DNA of 64,000 nucleotides from Neoarius graeffei (taxonomy: Eukaryota > Chordata > Actinopteri > Siluriformes > Ariidae). The number at the start of each line of letters is the position of its first letter. Positions within the stretch are counted from its first letter, which is position 1. Location of the stretch: the NCBI RefSeq assembly GCF_027579695.1, contig NC_083574.1, positions 59,289,559-59,353,558 on the forward strand. The letters are read 5' to 3'. Below are positions 50,485 through 62,035 of this stretch, piece by piece. The notes beneath the pieces were generated by a model. That model was not told the DNA's origin and searched no databases. It saw only the letters and a list, made by a program, of their open reading frames with translations. A program made the translations under genes and the position numbers.

Positions 50485-50830
50485 CTACAAACACACACAG
50501 AGGAACAGGATTAGTCATGATAGATTTGTTTCAACAATTTACATAAAACCGCCTTAGTATCCATCGATTCAAGTTTAAGCATTAAGAGACTACGAGTGCA
50601 TTCTCTAATCATCAGCACTGTTCATATACATAAAGGTTACAGATCAGAGATCAGGCAAAAAGCATAGACACATGGCCAAAAAAAAAAAAATCAACTCACT
50701 CTCATACACGTCGGCAAATATAAAATTCTCAAATACACCAACAACTTTACGAGAAACACCTCTCTTCCTGCTTATTCATGCAATTATCCAATCATGTGGC
50801 AGCTGTGTAATGTATAAAGTCATGCAGATA

Positions 50831-51022
50831 CGAGGGTAAGTCAAAAAGTTCCAAGACAAATGGAAAAAAAAAAATCTCTTTATGAAAATAAAGCTATTTC
50901 TCTACATATCCTCGATTTAAGTCTTAACACTTCTGCAAGCGATGTTTCCATCGGAGAATTCCTTCTTTGAATTCCTTTTGAAATTATAAAAAAGTGTCTT
51001 CGAACTTTTTGACTTACCCTCA
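50831..51022. mobile_element. mariner MITE
   Basis: CGAGGGTAAGTCAAAAAGTT and the inverse AACTTTTTGACTTACCCTCA lie between TA dinucleotides (50829-50830, 51023-51024). The 192-bp body holds a few codons of the mariner end region. Confidence 0.88.
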
Positions 51023-51227
51023 TACAGGGAAAGAGCTTCAACTAACGTTCAAAACATCTCAATAGGGAAAAATATGATCTTGGTGACTTTGTGGTCTGGT
51101 TTGAGGAATTCAGAAATTGCCCACCTCCTAAGGTTGGGGGGGGGGGGGGACCCTACCCCCCAATACACACACAGTTCTGCAGGCATGATGGCCTTGTTGA
51201 GACAGATCAGAGAACAGCCAGACTTAA

Positions 51228-51918
51228 AGTGCATAAGACGGGTAAATTCAGGAGCAAGATCAATGTAACTCTCCTATTTTATATTAAACTTCGGTCAAAT
51301 ATCTGTCACATTCTGCATTCTCTGCAATTTTTTTAGCTTGCGCAATACCAGAATAATTCAGTTGAAATCGAGCCATTTGAGGCGAATTGGTCCGCCTCTG
51401 AAAAAACTTGCCATTTGGATTTCCTGTCAAACATTGATTTTCGTGACGTCGCGTGCGGGACGCCTCCCTCTGAATCCTACGTCAGCGCTGGTTTGTTTAT
51501 GAGAAAACGACCTGGTGGTTTTCTGCAAATTTCTTCAACGTTATCGCGTAATTATTAAAATGGTTAACAGATGTATCGTAGGAGGGTGTAGCAACACCAA
51601 TCTTGATGGAATTAGTACTCATCGTTTTCCAAAAGACCGGACAATGAGAGAGAAATGGGAGCGCTTGGTCTACACAGGCTGTGCACTGAAACCGTGCAAA
51701 GCTCGCGCAGCCTGCTGGCGCTTCCGCAGGTGATGTCATGAATCTGGCTCCAGACTCCCCTGGGAGTTTTCCAGACGGGTTTTGTGATTTTATTTTTTCT
51801 GCTGTAGACAGATGGCCTTGTGCAAAATTACCCTTCTGGATGAGTGTGTAAAGGGACATACTTTCATATTTAAAAAAAAAAAAGAAAAAAATATACATAC
51901 TGGTCCAGAATATGCACT
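51228..51918 (+). mobile_element. THAP MITE (copy K4)
   Basis: TTAA on both sides (51224-51227, 51919-51922); ends AGTGCATAAGACGGG and TATGCACT. It lies upstream of the nutf2 exon, so this family is not limited to edc4 introns. Confidence 0.85.
51560..51733 (+). pseudogene. THAP zinc-finger 5' exon (K4)
   Basis: [20 protein letters not shown] then [20 protein letters not shown], identical in this stretch to K1. Confidence 0.7.
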
Positions 51919-52249
51919 TTAAGAGCTGGCTCAAATAGTGAATGACCCTAACAAGCTTTTATCACCACTTGTTTACTACAATGCATTATGGGCGACACCC
52001 GGGATCAGCGCCGCTATCAAGTCAAGTAACTTTATTTGTACCCGAAAGTAAACTTGTTTTGCAGCGAAGTGAGTCAGCTTTCTATTACACACATGCCAAA
52101 CACTGAAAACATCTAACATACAACACATCATGATAAACATAACATTTATTAAAAAAAAAAAAAAAGATAAACATGGAACATAAAACATTAAAACAATCAT
52201 GCTACATTGTTTACTTTCAGCTTTGTTAAACACTGTACTGTCGCCTCAA

Positions 52250-52366
52250 GTGAATCGCTGTGCGCCTTACTGCGTCTCCACAACAAAGAGAACACCGAAT
52301 TTGAGCTTTTATCAGCTGCCAGTCGAGAAGAGGAGAAGAAAGAAATGGACAAGTTTAATTTTAATT
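52250..52366 (+). pseudogene. THAP zinc-finger fragment of another family (M)
   Basis: VNRCAPYCVSTTKRTPNLSF then YQLPVEKRRRKKWTSLIL. The first Cys pair and the F-x-x-P and W positions of a THAP finger are present. The rest is shifted out of frame. It belongs to the element whose 3' part also appears at 61895-62035. Confidence 0.5.
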
Positions 52367-52596
52367 AAGATTTGCCAGCTTCATCAGTGATGACGATTAT
52401 TCCATACGACTTCGAACCAACGTGGAGGACAGAAGAGCTGGAAAGACGACAGGATTCGGACTAGTCCGTCACGCTGGTATTAACATCATTACTGTTAGGG
52501 TTGCAAAGGGGTGGAAAGTTTCTGGGAATTTTGAAGGGCCCGGGGAATATTGGGAATTTTCAATTTTGGCATTTATTAAAGTTTTAAGCATTTTAA

Positions 52597-53970
52597 AGGT
52601 CCCATGGCATGAAATTTTCACTTTGAGGTTTTTTAACGTTAAAATGAGTTCCTCTGACCTTCTTAAGTCACCCCAGTGGCTAGAAATTTCATAATGTGTA
52701 AACCAAACTATGCCCAACATTTGAGAATGGCGCGTCAAAACGGCGCGTTGAGAAGCTCTTCCCTTGCCTACGTCAGCAAGGGAGATGATCCCCACACCCC
52801 CCCCTCTGGATTCCCACCCACTGTATGGATTACCCCGCCCAGCTCAAAAGTTGCCACCAAACATGGAAATTGCGCTGTACATGGATGTGACAACACAGAA
52901 AGGAGTCTGTTTTTACTGCCGACGGGAGAGCCCCTGAAGACGCAGTGGCTTAATTTTATTTACTTCAATAATACGCCGTCGAGTCTACCTAAGACGGTGT
53001 ATGTTTGTCGGAAGCATTTTGCTGATGAATGTTTCCACAACTTGGGACAGTACAGGGCAGGTTTTGCACATCAACTGTCACTGAAGCCTGGGTCCGTACC
53101 AAGCATCCCTGCCGCATCAGCCACAAACAGCGAACAAGTAAGTGTATAACTGTTAAGTCGTTTTGCCGTGTTTTAAAATCGGTGCCACGTTAGCCTTGCA
53201 ATGGCTACATTAGCTGTGCAGCTAACCGCTTCCTGCAGTTAGCCAGGTACTCTGCGCAACAAAACCAAAAAGCATGCAGCATGCTCTGTTAAACTGAGTT
53301 TAGTCTGGAAATTGACCGTAACTTATGAGCTTATGTTTTGCCGTGTTTTAAAATCGGTGCCACGTTAGCCTTGCAACGGCTACATTAGCTGTGCAGCTAA
53401 CCGCTTCCTGCAGTTAGCCAGGTACTCTGCGCTACAAAACCAAAAAGCATGCAGCATGCTCTGTTATAATAGCCAATCAAAACAGTTTTTACAAAGACAC
53501 CCACATTCTTTTTTTAAGTCACCCGTTCATTTTATTTGTTTGTTTGTTCGTTCAGTAAAAACCCAAACATTTGTTGAATTTATTTTATTTCCTCGCGTCG
53601 CACCTTAATGACATCAGTGCGCAGTATTTTTCCCTTCGCGGTTTGTTCCTTCTCTCTCGCCATAGTAAGACACCCACATCCGCTTGTTCTGACCCACTGG
53701 AGGTAGCGACACAGTGCTGTTAGCCAATCAGAGGTAACACGTTTACATGTCATGAATATTAATAAGACCCGCCCCCACCCTCTACCCTTCCCTGCCTCCT
53801 GCTTCTCATTAGCAAAACGACACACTGGGAAAAGGGCTGAAATGGGGCTTTCTCCCAGGAGGCTATATCTACGTGCCGAGGGTTCATTTCGAGAAAGGCT
53901 GCGGATATAACATCCGGAAACCTCCACGAGCCCGTTTAAAGCATCAACAAACCACCATGCCATGGGTCCT
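52597..53970 (+). mobile_element. Kolobok-like TTAA element with a complete THAP domain
   Basis: TTAA at 52593-52596 and 53971-53974; ends AGGTCCCATGGCATG and CATGCCATGGGTCCT. It holds the THAP exon and, downstream, two tandem copies of a segment of about 175 bp (53160-53334 and 53335-53470, shared CATGCAGCATGCTCTGTTA). The transposase core is absent. Confidence 0.85.
52727..53137 (+). pseudogene. complete THAP domain exon
   Basis: From the ATG at 52727 the frame is open through HGNCAVHGCDNTERSLFLLP, LKTQWLNFIYFNNTPSSLPK, VYVCRKHFADECFHNLGQY and LKPGSVPSIPAA to a consensus donor GTAAGT at 53138. The C2CH ligands (C-x4-C, C-x2-H), the conserved P and W, and a PGSVPSI box in the AVPTIF position are all present: the best preserved THAP domain in the window. 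Confidence 0.8.
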
Positions 53971-55258
53971 TTAAAACATTTCATCACCCAGAAAAACAAA
54001 TGAAAACCCATGTTAAGCCTTTCAATTATGTACTGTTTTGTACTAATTAAGAAGAGGAAATATTGCTAAAGGTCAATTAATAAAAGGCTTTTAGTTTTTC
54101 AATATTAGTATTATATTCAGATTTTTTGAGTGAATAATTATTCTTCTCAATCTCCGTTATCTAGTCCGAGGGACACTTAATAGAAATCCAGTCAAAATTG
54201 TCAAACGTGCATTCCCAAGTTCCCAACCACAAAAGTGTAGAAGGTCTTGTATCCCTTGGTCTACTACACATTTTGAATACATTTTTGTGCGTGTTGGGGA
54301 CCTCTCGAATCTGCATTTGAATAGATTTCTATTAAGTGTCCCTCGGACAAGATATCTAGTAATTTTGAATTGAATAGATTATTTTTCTCGAGTGTACCCT
54401 TTGGTAAGAATTAACGGAATCTAACTCATTGCATAACAAGTAGCGATTTCTAAAAATCTTGCAAAAACTCAATTTTGACCATTTTTATTACAAAATTTTA
54501 CAAAACTTGAAGACTTGTCTACAGATTTAAATCACAAAGGCATCACATAAAATAACAAGGAATATTTAAAAAACAAAAGTTTCTAATGACTAGTAGTCTT
54601 GAAATAAGTTTTGCTGCTTGTAAAATATATGAGTGCCACTTTTTTCTTTGAATCTGGAGCACGGCTGTTTAATGTCATGGTATTAATAGCGTTGTATACC
54701 CGAATCGTTACTTCTAATCCGATAATTTGCAAGAAAATTACTTGACAGGATACGGTTTACAAACCAGTTGAAAAATGAAAAAGGAATTCAAGTTGTTGAA
54801 GTATAATTAGTAAACCCCAAAAAAAAAAAAAGTTTCAGGACGCAATCTTCAAAATCATAAGTAGAGTTAAAGTTGCTTCTGAAGACAAGTTCTCACAAAA
54901 TCTAAGGTTATTGTTTAATTCATTATACATGTACCAGGGAAAACCCGTATTGTTTTTGTAAAACATTTGGTGGTTATTAATTCTCAGTTGTTTAATTAGT
55001 TATATGCTTGTTTCTGCTTGTATGTTCTTCTGAACAGAACAGAGGCCCAGAGAAATATCCTCATCTGAATAAAAGGACCTTTTTTTTTGTATCAATTTTT
55101 AACTCAAGTTGGTTTTGAAAATTCCTGAAAATTCCCATGGAAATTTTCCACTCTGAAAATTCCCGGGAATTTTGCAACCCTAATTACTGTCGCACAATTA
55201 AAACGTGCCAGATCAGGCGGCTGGTGGGTTTTCAAAATAATAAATACATGCATTTATT

Positions 55259-55966
55259 TTTTTCGCAGTCCGGTTGCCATCAAATCCTGCGCTCTGATTA
55301 GCTGGCAAGCGGGTCCGTATCCTACGGTACAGACCCCAGTTACGGACCTCTGGCGACTCGCTGGTTCACAACATACATAGTAGCAATTTTTGTCAACATT
55401 TATCTTTTTTATAAGATTTACTAATAAGATTATCAAAAATCTTAAAAAAATTTTTCCCAACATTTCTCAGTATAGTAGCATTAATTTTACAGCATGGATA
55501 GCGATAACGACAGTGTTCACAGCGAAAGCGAGTTTTACTTCTCTAGGAAGAAGAAATAAAAGAAAACATTTCAGGAGAAAGCTAAAAACCTCTAACTGTT
55601 GCTAACGCCGAGCAAAAACATGGCTGAATCCTGAATGACTCAATTTTGTATAAATAGGGGACTACATAGGCGGCAAAATGTAGTTTTTTTTTTCCTGCCG
55701 TGGAAGTGCACTTGTATACCGAGGAGGAAGCCATTTGCATTACAGCCGTGAATGAGGATTCAAAATGGCGGCTCGGCTCTCCCTTTCGGGCGCTCTCGTT
55801 TTCTGTTAGAATTTGGTAAAGAAAAAAACATATTATTTACCAGCTTAAGGTCGGCCCGTATGGTGAAATACTGTGACCTCGGCCTTCAACACTGACCTCG
55901 GCCAGTACTTTCAAGACCTTGGTCACGGTATTTCACAATACGGACCTCCCAGCTGGAAAATAAACA
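55259..55966 (-). mobile_element. retroposon with hairpin head, copy 2
   Basis: Same family as 27718-28322. On the minus strand it ends in GACTGCGAAAAAAA. Flanks AAATACATGCATTTATTTTT and AAACATGCATGTATTTTT are an approximate target duplication, confirmed by the uninterrupted paralog near 61980. On the plus strand a short frame MDSDNDSVHSESEFYF recurs in decayed form in copy 1. Confidence 0.65.
55853..55950. repeat. hairpin at the retroposon head (copy 2)
   Basis: GTATGGTGAAATACTGTGAC and TCACGGTATTTCACAATACG pair over arms of about 42 bases, as in copy 1. Confidence 0.8.
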
Positions 55967-56403
55967 TGCATGTATTTTTGTGATAAATACATATTATACT
56001 GAGCGCATTTCCCACAATCCTCAGTAAGGTTTCGGACAGCACTACAAAATGGTGTCTCCACTACATAGCGAGTAGGGAGCGATATCGGACACGAAAAACT
56101 TCCGGCTTGATTACGTCAGCATTCGAAAGAGGGGGCGCGCGCGTCTTTTGACAACGTCGGCAGATGTCGGTCGCTTTGATTTCCGCTGTACGTTTTACTT
56201 CCGTCCAACAAGGTCTTGCACAGGTCTCAACGAATCTCGTTTACGGCCATTGCCCTTGACATATGGACTGATGTATTACATGGCATATTTCACACACTCA
56301 ACTTGCTATAGCAGTGAGAAAACAGCGATCAAAAAGACATTCCGATATTTAATAAAATGAGATAAATAGAATTTTGATAAAAAACTTTGCCTTCAGTTCC
56401 CCT

Positions 56404-56407
56404 TTAA
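56404..56407. repeat. possible right end of a TTAA element
   Basis: TTGCCTTCAGTTCCCCT before TTAA resembles the right end of the element at 13367-16908 (TTGCCCTCTGTTCCCCT/TTAA). No left partner was found. Confidence 0.35.
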
Positions 56408-58730
56408 ATTAGGCCCACATACATAAATTGTAGACTGAACTCGCATACTTGAACATTTAATGGCAATGCTCGTACAAATATCAAAATATTCTGACTGAAC
56501 AAACTCTACCAGCATGACCGTGTGGTCAATGAAAGAACTTTATGTTCTCAACAAATACTGAGAGAGAGAGAGAGAGACCCCTCTTTTACACAACCCATTC
56601 AAGGCACAAATCTTACATCTTTATTCCGCCTTGCATTCTGTATAAAACGTCCAAATGTGTAATGTGGGTCTGTATTGTTGCGCTTCCGAGCTGGAATGAC
56701 TGGTAGCAACAGAGCCAGAACTGATATCTGTAAAAGTGACAGTCAGAACGGTGGGACAGAGGGGTGACATTTAGGACGTTGACCTTCTTTCAGAGACCTG
56801 CATGAATTCAAATGTCTCCGTTGTCAAATGTTGCTTGCATGAGTCTCTCCAATCATCTCTTCCTCGTAACCCTTTCACTCAGATTCCCTCTCCCTCCTCC
56901 TCCTGATTCGCCAGCTCCGCTAAAGGACCCAAATGTGTTTTCGCCTACATACTGAAGCTATTACATCCCTTAAAATGTGACTTAAGGAAGTGATTCCATG
57001 TTGTATATGAGGCTCAGTAACTGTGTTTGAAGAGTGGTAGAAATGTGCACAGCGAACAAAAGCACTTCAGCACTCCGTTCAGCCACCGGTGCTGTTTTGA
57101 AAGCGAAGCCGGTATGCTCAGGGTATTTGCATTTCCGATGCTTAGATACGTGACCTTGGACACCGACGCTCCACTGGGACACGTCATGCCTCTCGTTGCA
57201 GAATGCTAGCTTGCACTGTAAAAAACACACTGGCGTGGCTTCAGTGAATAGTGAGCGGTCTGTCTTCTTGACGCCAATATTACAAAATAGCTGTGTAAAA
57301 AGGGCTTGTTTACTTGCACAAAATATTCCACTTTTTGCTCTTATTCCAAGAGACAAATATCCCAACTCGGCCGTTTACCTGGCAAAGGAAAACAAATCCA
57401 TTTACACAGCCCCATCTATCCACCCCAGTCTTGCAAACTTGTCTATTTGCATACTCCAAACGTGCTGCATAGACGACTTGCAACCACGTGATCAAAATGT
57501 CCTACGTCATGAGCGGCCGCTGAAAGCATGTCCGTAAACAACACTGAATTTTCTCAGCATCACTACGGTTTGAACAGTCAAGCGAAGATTTGATACAAAG
57601 ACTAGCTAGATGTGTGTGGTTCTGACCCAAATGATTTCAAAAAAAGTCAGACTTTTCTGCAGAGAAGACACTTCTACTGAGCATCGAGTACCCAGATTTC
57701 GCATTCTATATGGTCTGGCTACCGAAGAATCAAGTCCGACCTTGAACGAAACAGCCCGTTTTCTGAGTGGGTGCCCAGTCTGGATTGTTTCTATCGGATA
57801 ATTTTGCTGGCGCTCCTAGAAGCGAAATGCTAATACACGTGTTAAAATTATAACGACCGAGTGAACCACGACAAGAGAACGCTCATTTTACAGCAACACG
57901 AAATGAAATTCTTCCATATTATCATCGAGAAAGCTTTTGAATCTCACCTGAGATAAAACGATTACGACAAAACACGAGCCGTTTTGGTTTGAGCCTCCGT
58001 TAGATCAGCCCTGCCGATCTTGTTTAGCCACGCTCGTCTCTCTCCTCTCCGTACTACGCCTCAGAGTTTCCTCGCCCTCTTTCCGAATCAGACACAATTC
58101 GAAAAACATCAGAATGCGCCACGGTCACGAGTACTGTTGTGACCACAACCATATACAGCACAAAGATACATGGCATAGCTAAAAACAATATGCTTACAAC
58201 AGTGGGGAAAAACAAACAAAGTTGCACACGCATGACTATGGAATGTCACTTGACCCCCCCCGCATTCGTATATCCACCAACATGGCCGACATCCGGGTTT
58301 CTACTTTGCGTTGACGTCACTTGCAAGTTAAGGAGATCACATCGCCAAAGAATTCTCCTAAAACCCGAATATCGGCGTATACCACATCTTAAATCGTAAA
58401 ATGCTAAACTCAAAAGACGCTGCTTACATGACCTGTATTAAATTCTGAATATTATCATATTCGTGGGGTGTGTTTTTTTAAGACGGAACATTTCTGCCCA
58501 CTGCTCATCAAAGCCATGTGCGGAGTGAATCCTTCAGGCTAACCGGACAGCTGCGCAACTCAGAAGAAAGCCACTTTATCAGCCCTCGATGGACCTCATT
58601 TTGGCCAACACTGAGAAGGGTATTAAGCACAGTTACTGGCTGATCTTGATATATCGGTCCGTCCCGAGTTTTTACTCTCATATAGCTATTACCAAGCAGT
58701 CCTATGAGATCACAAGATAAACTAGAAAAG
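56408..58730. other. right flank, no gene recognised
   Basis: Open frames at 56982-57537 and 57610-57801 match nothing I can name and lack splice context. A short (GA)n lies at 56558-56576. nutf2 exons were looked for on the minus strand here and not found. Confidence 0.35.
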
Positions 58731-58734
58731 CACT

Positions 58735-58970
58735 GAGAGCGCAGACCTCCACCAAGAATCCTTAAAAAAATTCCGGGATCCAGACGGTGATCCGGATCAC
58801 CGCCAAAATTTAATGGATTGTTACTTGTGCCCAGTCACACCTCTGGAAAAAATTTCAGAGCAATCCGTTCATAACTTTTTCCGTAATGTTGCTAACAGAC
58901 AAACCAACAAACAAACCAACGCTACCAAAAACATAACCTCCTTGGCGGAGGTAATGAGAGAACAAGTTTC
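58735..58970. repeat. dispersed repeat fragment
   Basis: GAGAGCGCAGACCTCCACCA at one end and CCTCCTTGGCGGAGGT at the other. This pair is typical of a repeat widespread in fish and invertebrates; the class is not assigned. Confidence 0.4.
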
Positions 58971-59240
58971 AATTAACCCTAAATACAACACCCTTAAGCA
59001 TCTTGTACAACAACGGACATAAAGCAGGTTTCCCCATGTTTGCAGATTAAGCCCATTTCACATTAGGACAAAATCACTGAACGCGTCCTCACCGCTCCAC
59101 AGCACAATTTTATACCTGCCTCCGTTTCATTCGCTGGTTTAAGTCAATAGTCTAGACGTGGGTTTCTTAACTAGCGGGCTGTGAAGCACCATCTAGTAGG
59201 CCGCAAGTCCCCCCAAGTTGAAGCAAGTTTTAAAAGCTTT

Positions 59241-60515
59241 AATTCAAGTACCTGGGGTCAACTGTGCAGGAAAATGGGGGCTGCGATAGTGAGGTGAGAA
59301 AGAGAGTGCAGGCAGGGTGGAGCAGTTGGAGAAGGATTTTGGGAGTCATTTGTGATAGGAAAGTCCCAGCAAAAGTGAAAGGTAAGATGTATAAAGCTAG
59401 CCGCACACTACGCCGATTTTCAGCGTACCGAGCCAACTGAAGTCATGAGTCAGGCGTAAAGACTAGCTTTCGATGGTACCGACTCATCTCACAGCCGATT
59501 GGAAAAACTAATCGGGAGGCAGACTGATCGGCGAGAGTCGCTAGCAATAGCCAATCATATCTTTCGCATATAATACATGACATCATTAAACACAATTTCT
59601 AGCGCGAGAAATACGTGTTGGTAGCACCTAATGCAGGTATATACTGTAATTCCATAGACTGAAGCTTTATCCATAGACACAGTGGGCTGGAAAGCCACTC
59701 TGCTCAAGTTGTGTGGCTGAATTCCAAAATCGCTTTAACTCCCCTTTATAAGTGCACTATTTAAGGTTGGAAATAATAGCTCATGCAGCCTAGATAGTGC
59801 GCTACATATTCCATGTTGTGTCATTTGTAATTCAGCCTGTAGCATCTTCAAGTGTTGGATTTAACAGTAACTATATCCAATAGCCAATCACAAAGCTATT
59901 AAGTTGTCACGTGATATTTAGCAGAATGTTTGTTATGATGCTTAGTTCGCATAATCTCGTTTGGTGTCGCTTCAATCGCGACTGCACTCGTCAACAGTCG
60001 TGAGTTAGTCGGGGATATGTGCGTGCCCTGTCGGGAGTCGGCTCTGAAATGGGTCCGTTCGGTACCGCGTGGATCGGCGTAGTGTGCGGCTAGCTTAAGA
60101 CAGTAGTGAGACCAGCTGTGATGTATGGATTGGAGACCGTCCCCTTAACGAAGAGGCAGGAGGCAAAGTTGGAGGTGGTGGAGTTGAGGATGTTAAGGTT
60201 TGCGATGAGAGGTTGGACAGGATAAGGAACGAGCACATCAGAGGGACAGCACATGTGGAGAGCTTGGGAATTAAACTAAGAGAGATGAGACTGAGATGGT
60301 ATGGGCACATCCTGAGAAGAGATGCAGAGCATGTTGGAAGGAGAATGTTGAGGATGGAGCTGCCAGGCAAACAAAAACAAGGAAGGCCAAAGAGGAGATA
60401 CATGGATGTGGTGAGAGAGGACATGAAAGTGGCAGGTGTGGTAGAGAAGGATGGCGGAAGACAGGGAGCAATGGAGACGAAAGATCCGCTGTGGCGACCC
60501 CTATTCAATCTTTAG
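59241..60515 (+). mobile_element. RTE-type LINE 3' part, split by a Harbinger-like element
   Basis: 59241-59394 encodes YLGSTVQENGGCDSEVRKRV and LGVICDRKVPAKVKGKMY. 60096-60508 continues with VVRPAVMYGLETVPLTKRQE, MDRIRNEHIRGTAHVESLGI-like sequence and RWYGHILRRDAEHVGRRMLR. This is the C-terminal end of an RTE/BovB-like reverse transcriptase ORF. The second part has one frame change. Confidence 0.8.
59395..60095. mobile_element. PIF/Harbinger-like element inserted in the LINE
   Basis: AGCTAGCCGCACACTACGCC and its exact inverse end the 701-bp insert (24-bp perfect inverted repeat), flanked by TAA (59392-59394, 60096-60098). The LINE codon run is continuous when one TAA and the insert are ignored. 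Confidence 0.9.
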
Positions 60516-60726
60516 ATTGAAAGTGTCGTGTTCTTCAGACATAACGGGTGTAAAATTGCAGCGGCCAGGGCGTTAAATGGACAGTAATGCACTTCACTTG
60601 ATGAATGACATGACCCATCAACAGCAGTCCTGTATCACACATTATGCTACGCTAGTTTGATGAATCAATCACTGAAGACCTGTAAAAATATTGGTATTTC
60701 ATTTCCTGAATATATAAGGAGGATCA

Positions 60727-61560
60727 TAAGGTGTCCGGTTCAGTGGCACCAGGATCACGTCTCTGCTTTTTGCGGATGATGTGGTCCTATTGGCTTCATC
60801 AACCTGTGATTTACAGCATGCGCCGGAACAGTTTGCAGCAGTGTGAGAAGCGGCTGGGATGAGGATCAGCACCTCCAAACCTGTGGCCATGTTGCTCAGC
60901 CGGAAACAGGGTGGAGTGCCTACTCCGGGTCAGGGGGGAGCTGCTACCTAAAGTGGAGGAGTTTAATTATCCCGGGGTTTTGTTCACGAGTGAGGGTAAG
61001 GGGGAGCAGGAGTTGGACAGATGGATCGGGGCAGCGTCAGCAGTGATGCATGGTGGTAAAGAGAGAGCTGAGCCAAAAGCTCTCAATTTACCGGTCCATC
61101 TACGTTCCCACTCTCACCTATGGTCACGAGCTATGGATAGTGACCGAAAGAATGAGATCGCAGACACAAGCGGTAGAAAGGAGTTTTCTCCGCAGGGTGG
61201 CTGGGCTCTCGCTGAGAGACAGGGTGAGAAGCTTGGTCATTCGGGAGAGACTCAGAGTAGAACCGCTGCTCCTCCACATCGAAAGGAGCCAGTTAAGGTA
61301 GTTCGAGCACCTTGTTAGGATTCCTCCTGGACGCCTCCCAAGGGAGGTTTTCTGGGCGTGCACCACTGGGAGGAGACCCCGGGGCAGACCCAGGACATGC
61401 TGGAGAGATCACATCTGTCAGCTGGCCTGGGAACGCCTCAGTATTCCCCCCGGAAGAACCGGTGGAGGTGGCCGGGGAAAGGGAAGTCTGGGCTGTTCTG
61501 CTTAGGCTGCTACCCCCCGCAACCCGGATCCGGATAAGCGGGAGATGGCGGCTAGATGGA
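60727..61560 (+). mobile_element. non-LTR retrotransposon, reverse-transcriptase C-terminal part
   Basis: SLLFADDVVLLASSTCDLQH has the F-A-D-D catalytic motif. Then, in shifting frames, EEFNYPGVLFTSEGKGEQEL, SIYVPTLTYGHELWIVTERM, RRVAGLSLRDRVRSLVIRER and GRRPRGRPRTCWRDH follow, as in a common fish LINE family. Several frameshifts. It is 5'-truncated. Confidence 0.8.
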
Positions 61561-61894
61561 TATAAGGACGACATTTTCTTTTCTAAAACATCTCACGGTC
61601 TAGTAACTATCATCTTCACTGCAACCTGCTCCTTGCTGCTCGAGATCAACCAGATCCTCAAGCAGCAATGTGGTTAAGTATAATGTTTGCAAGTGTAAAA
61701 CCACAACCTACCAGAAATCTTTTGCTGTTAGAATGAGCAGAAATTGGAACATTCTTTCTGATTAATTTAATTTCAACATACCCCGTGTCTGAAATCGCAC
61801 TCATTCACTACACCCTACTCACCATAGAGGGAATTACTATCTAGAGGACTATCGAGTGAGCTCATTGGTAAAATATGAAACCCCCCCCCGCGCC

Positions 61895-62035
61895 ATTATT
61901 TACATCATTACTGTTGCACAATTAAATAAAAGCGTGCCAGATCAGCTGGCTGGTGGGTTTTCAAAACAATAAACACATGCATCTATTTTCGTGATAAATC
62001 CATAGTACACTCAGCGTATTTCCCATATTAATAAA
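61895..62035 (+). repeat. paralog of the 52.4/55.2-kb host repeat (empty site)
   Basis: CATCATTACTGTTGCACAAT TAA and GTGCCAGATCAGCTGGCTGG match 52482-52495 plus 55191 onward, without the hAT element; later TGATAAATCC matches 55980 without the retroposon. It shows the uninterrupted state of both insertion sites. Confidence 0.75.

Larger units (their letters stand above)
52496..55182 (+). mobile_element. hAT element with exact 8-bp duplication
   Basis: Ends TAGGGTTGCAAA and TTTGCAACCCTA, flanked by ATTACTGT (52488-52495, 55183-55190). The related sequence at 61,895 has a single ATTACTGT, an empty site. Interior A/T-rich with a TTAA element at 52597-53970. Confidence 0.9.

Noticed and set aside
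50086..50514. 142-codon plus-strand frame over the nutf2 exon
   Set aside because: It is the antisense shadow of the nutf2 terminal exon and 3' UTR.
56982..57537. Frames of 113-127 codons on both strands
   Set aside because: No recognisable domain, no splice signals in the expected places and no copy elsewhere in the window; left as unassigned.
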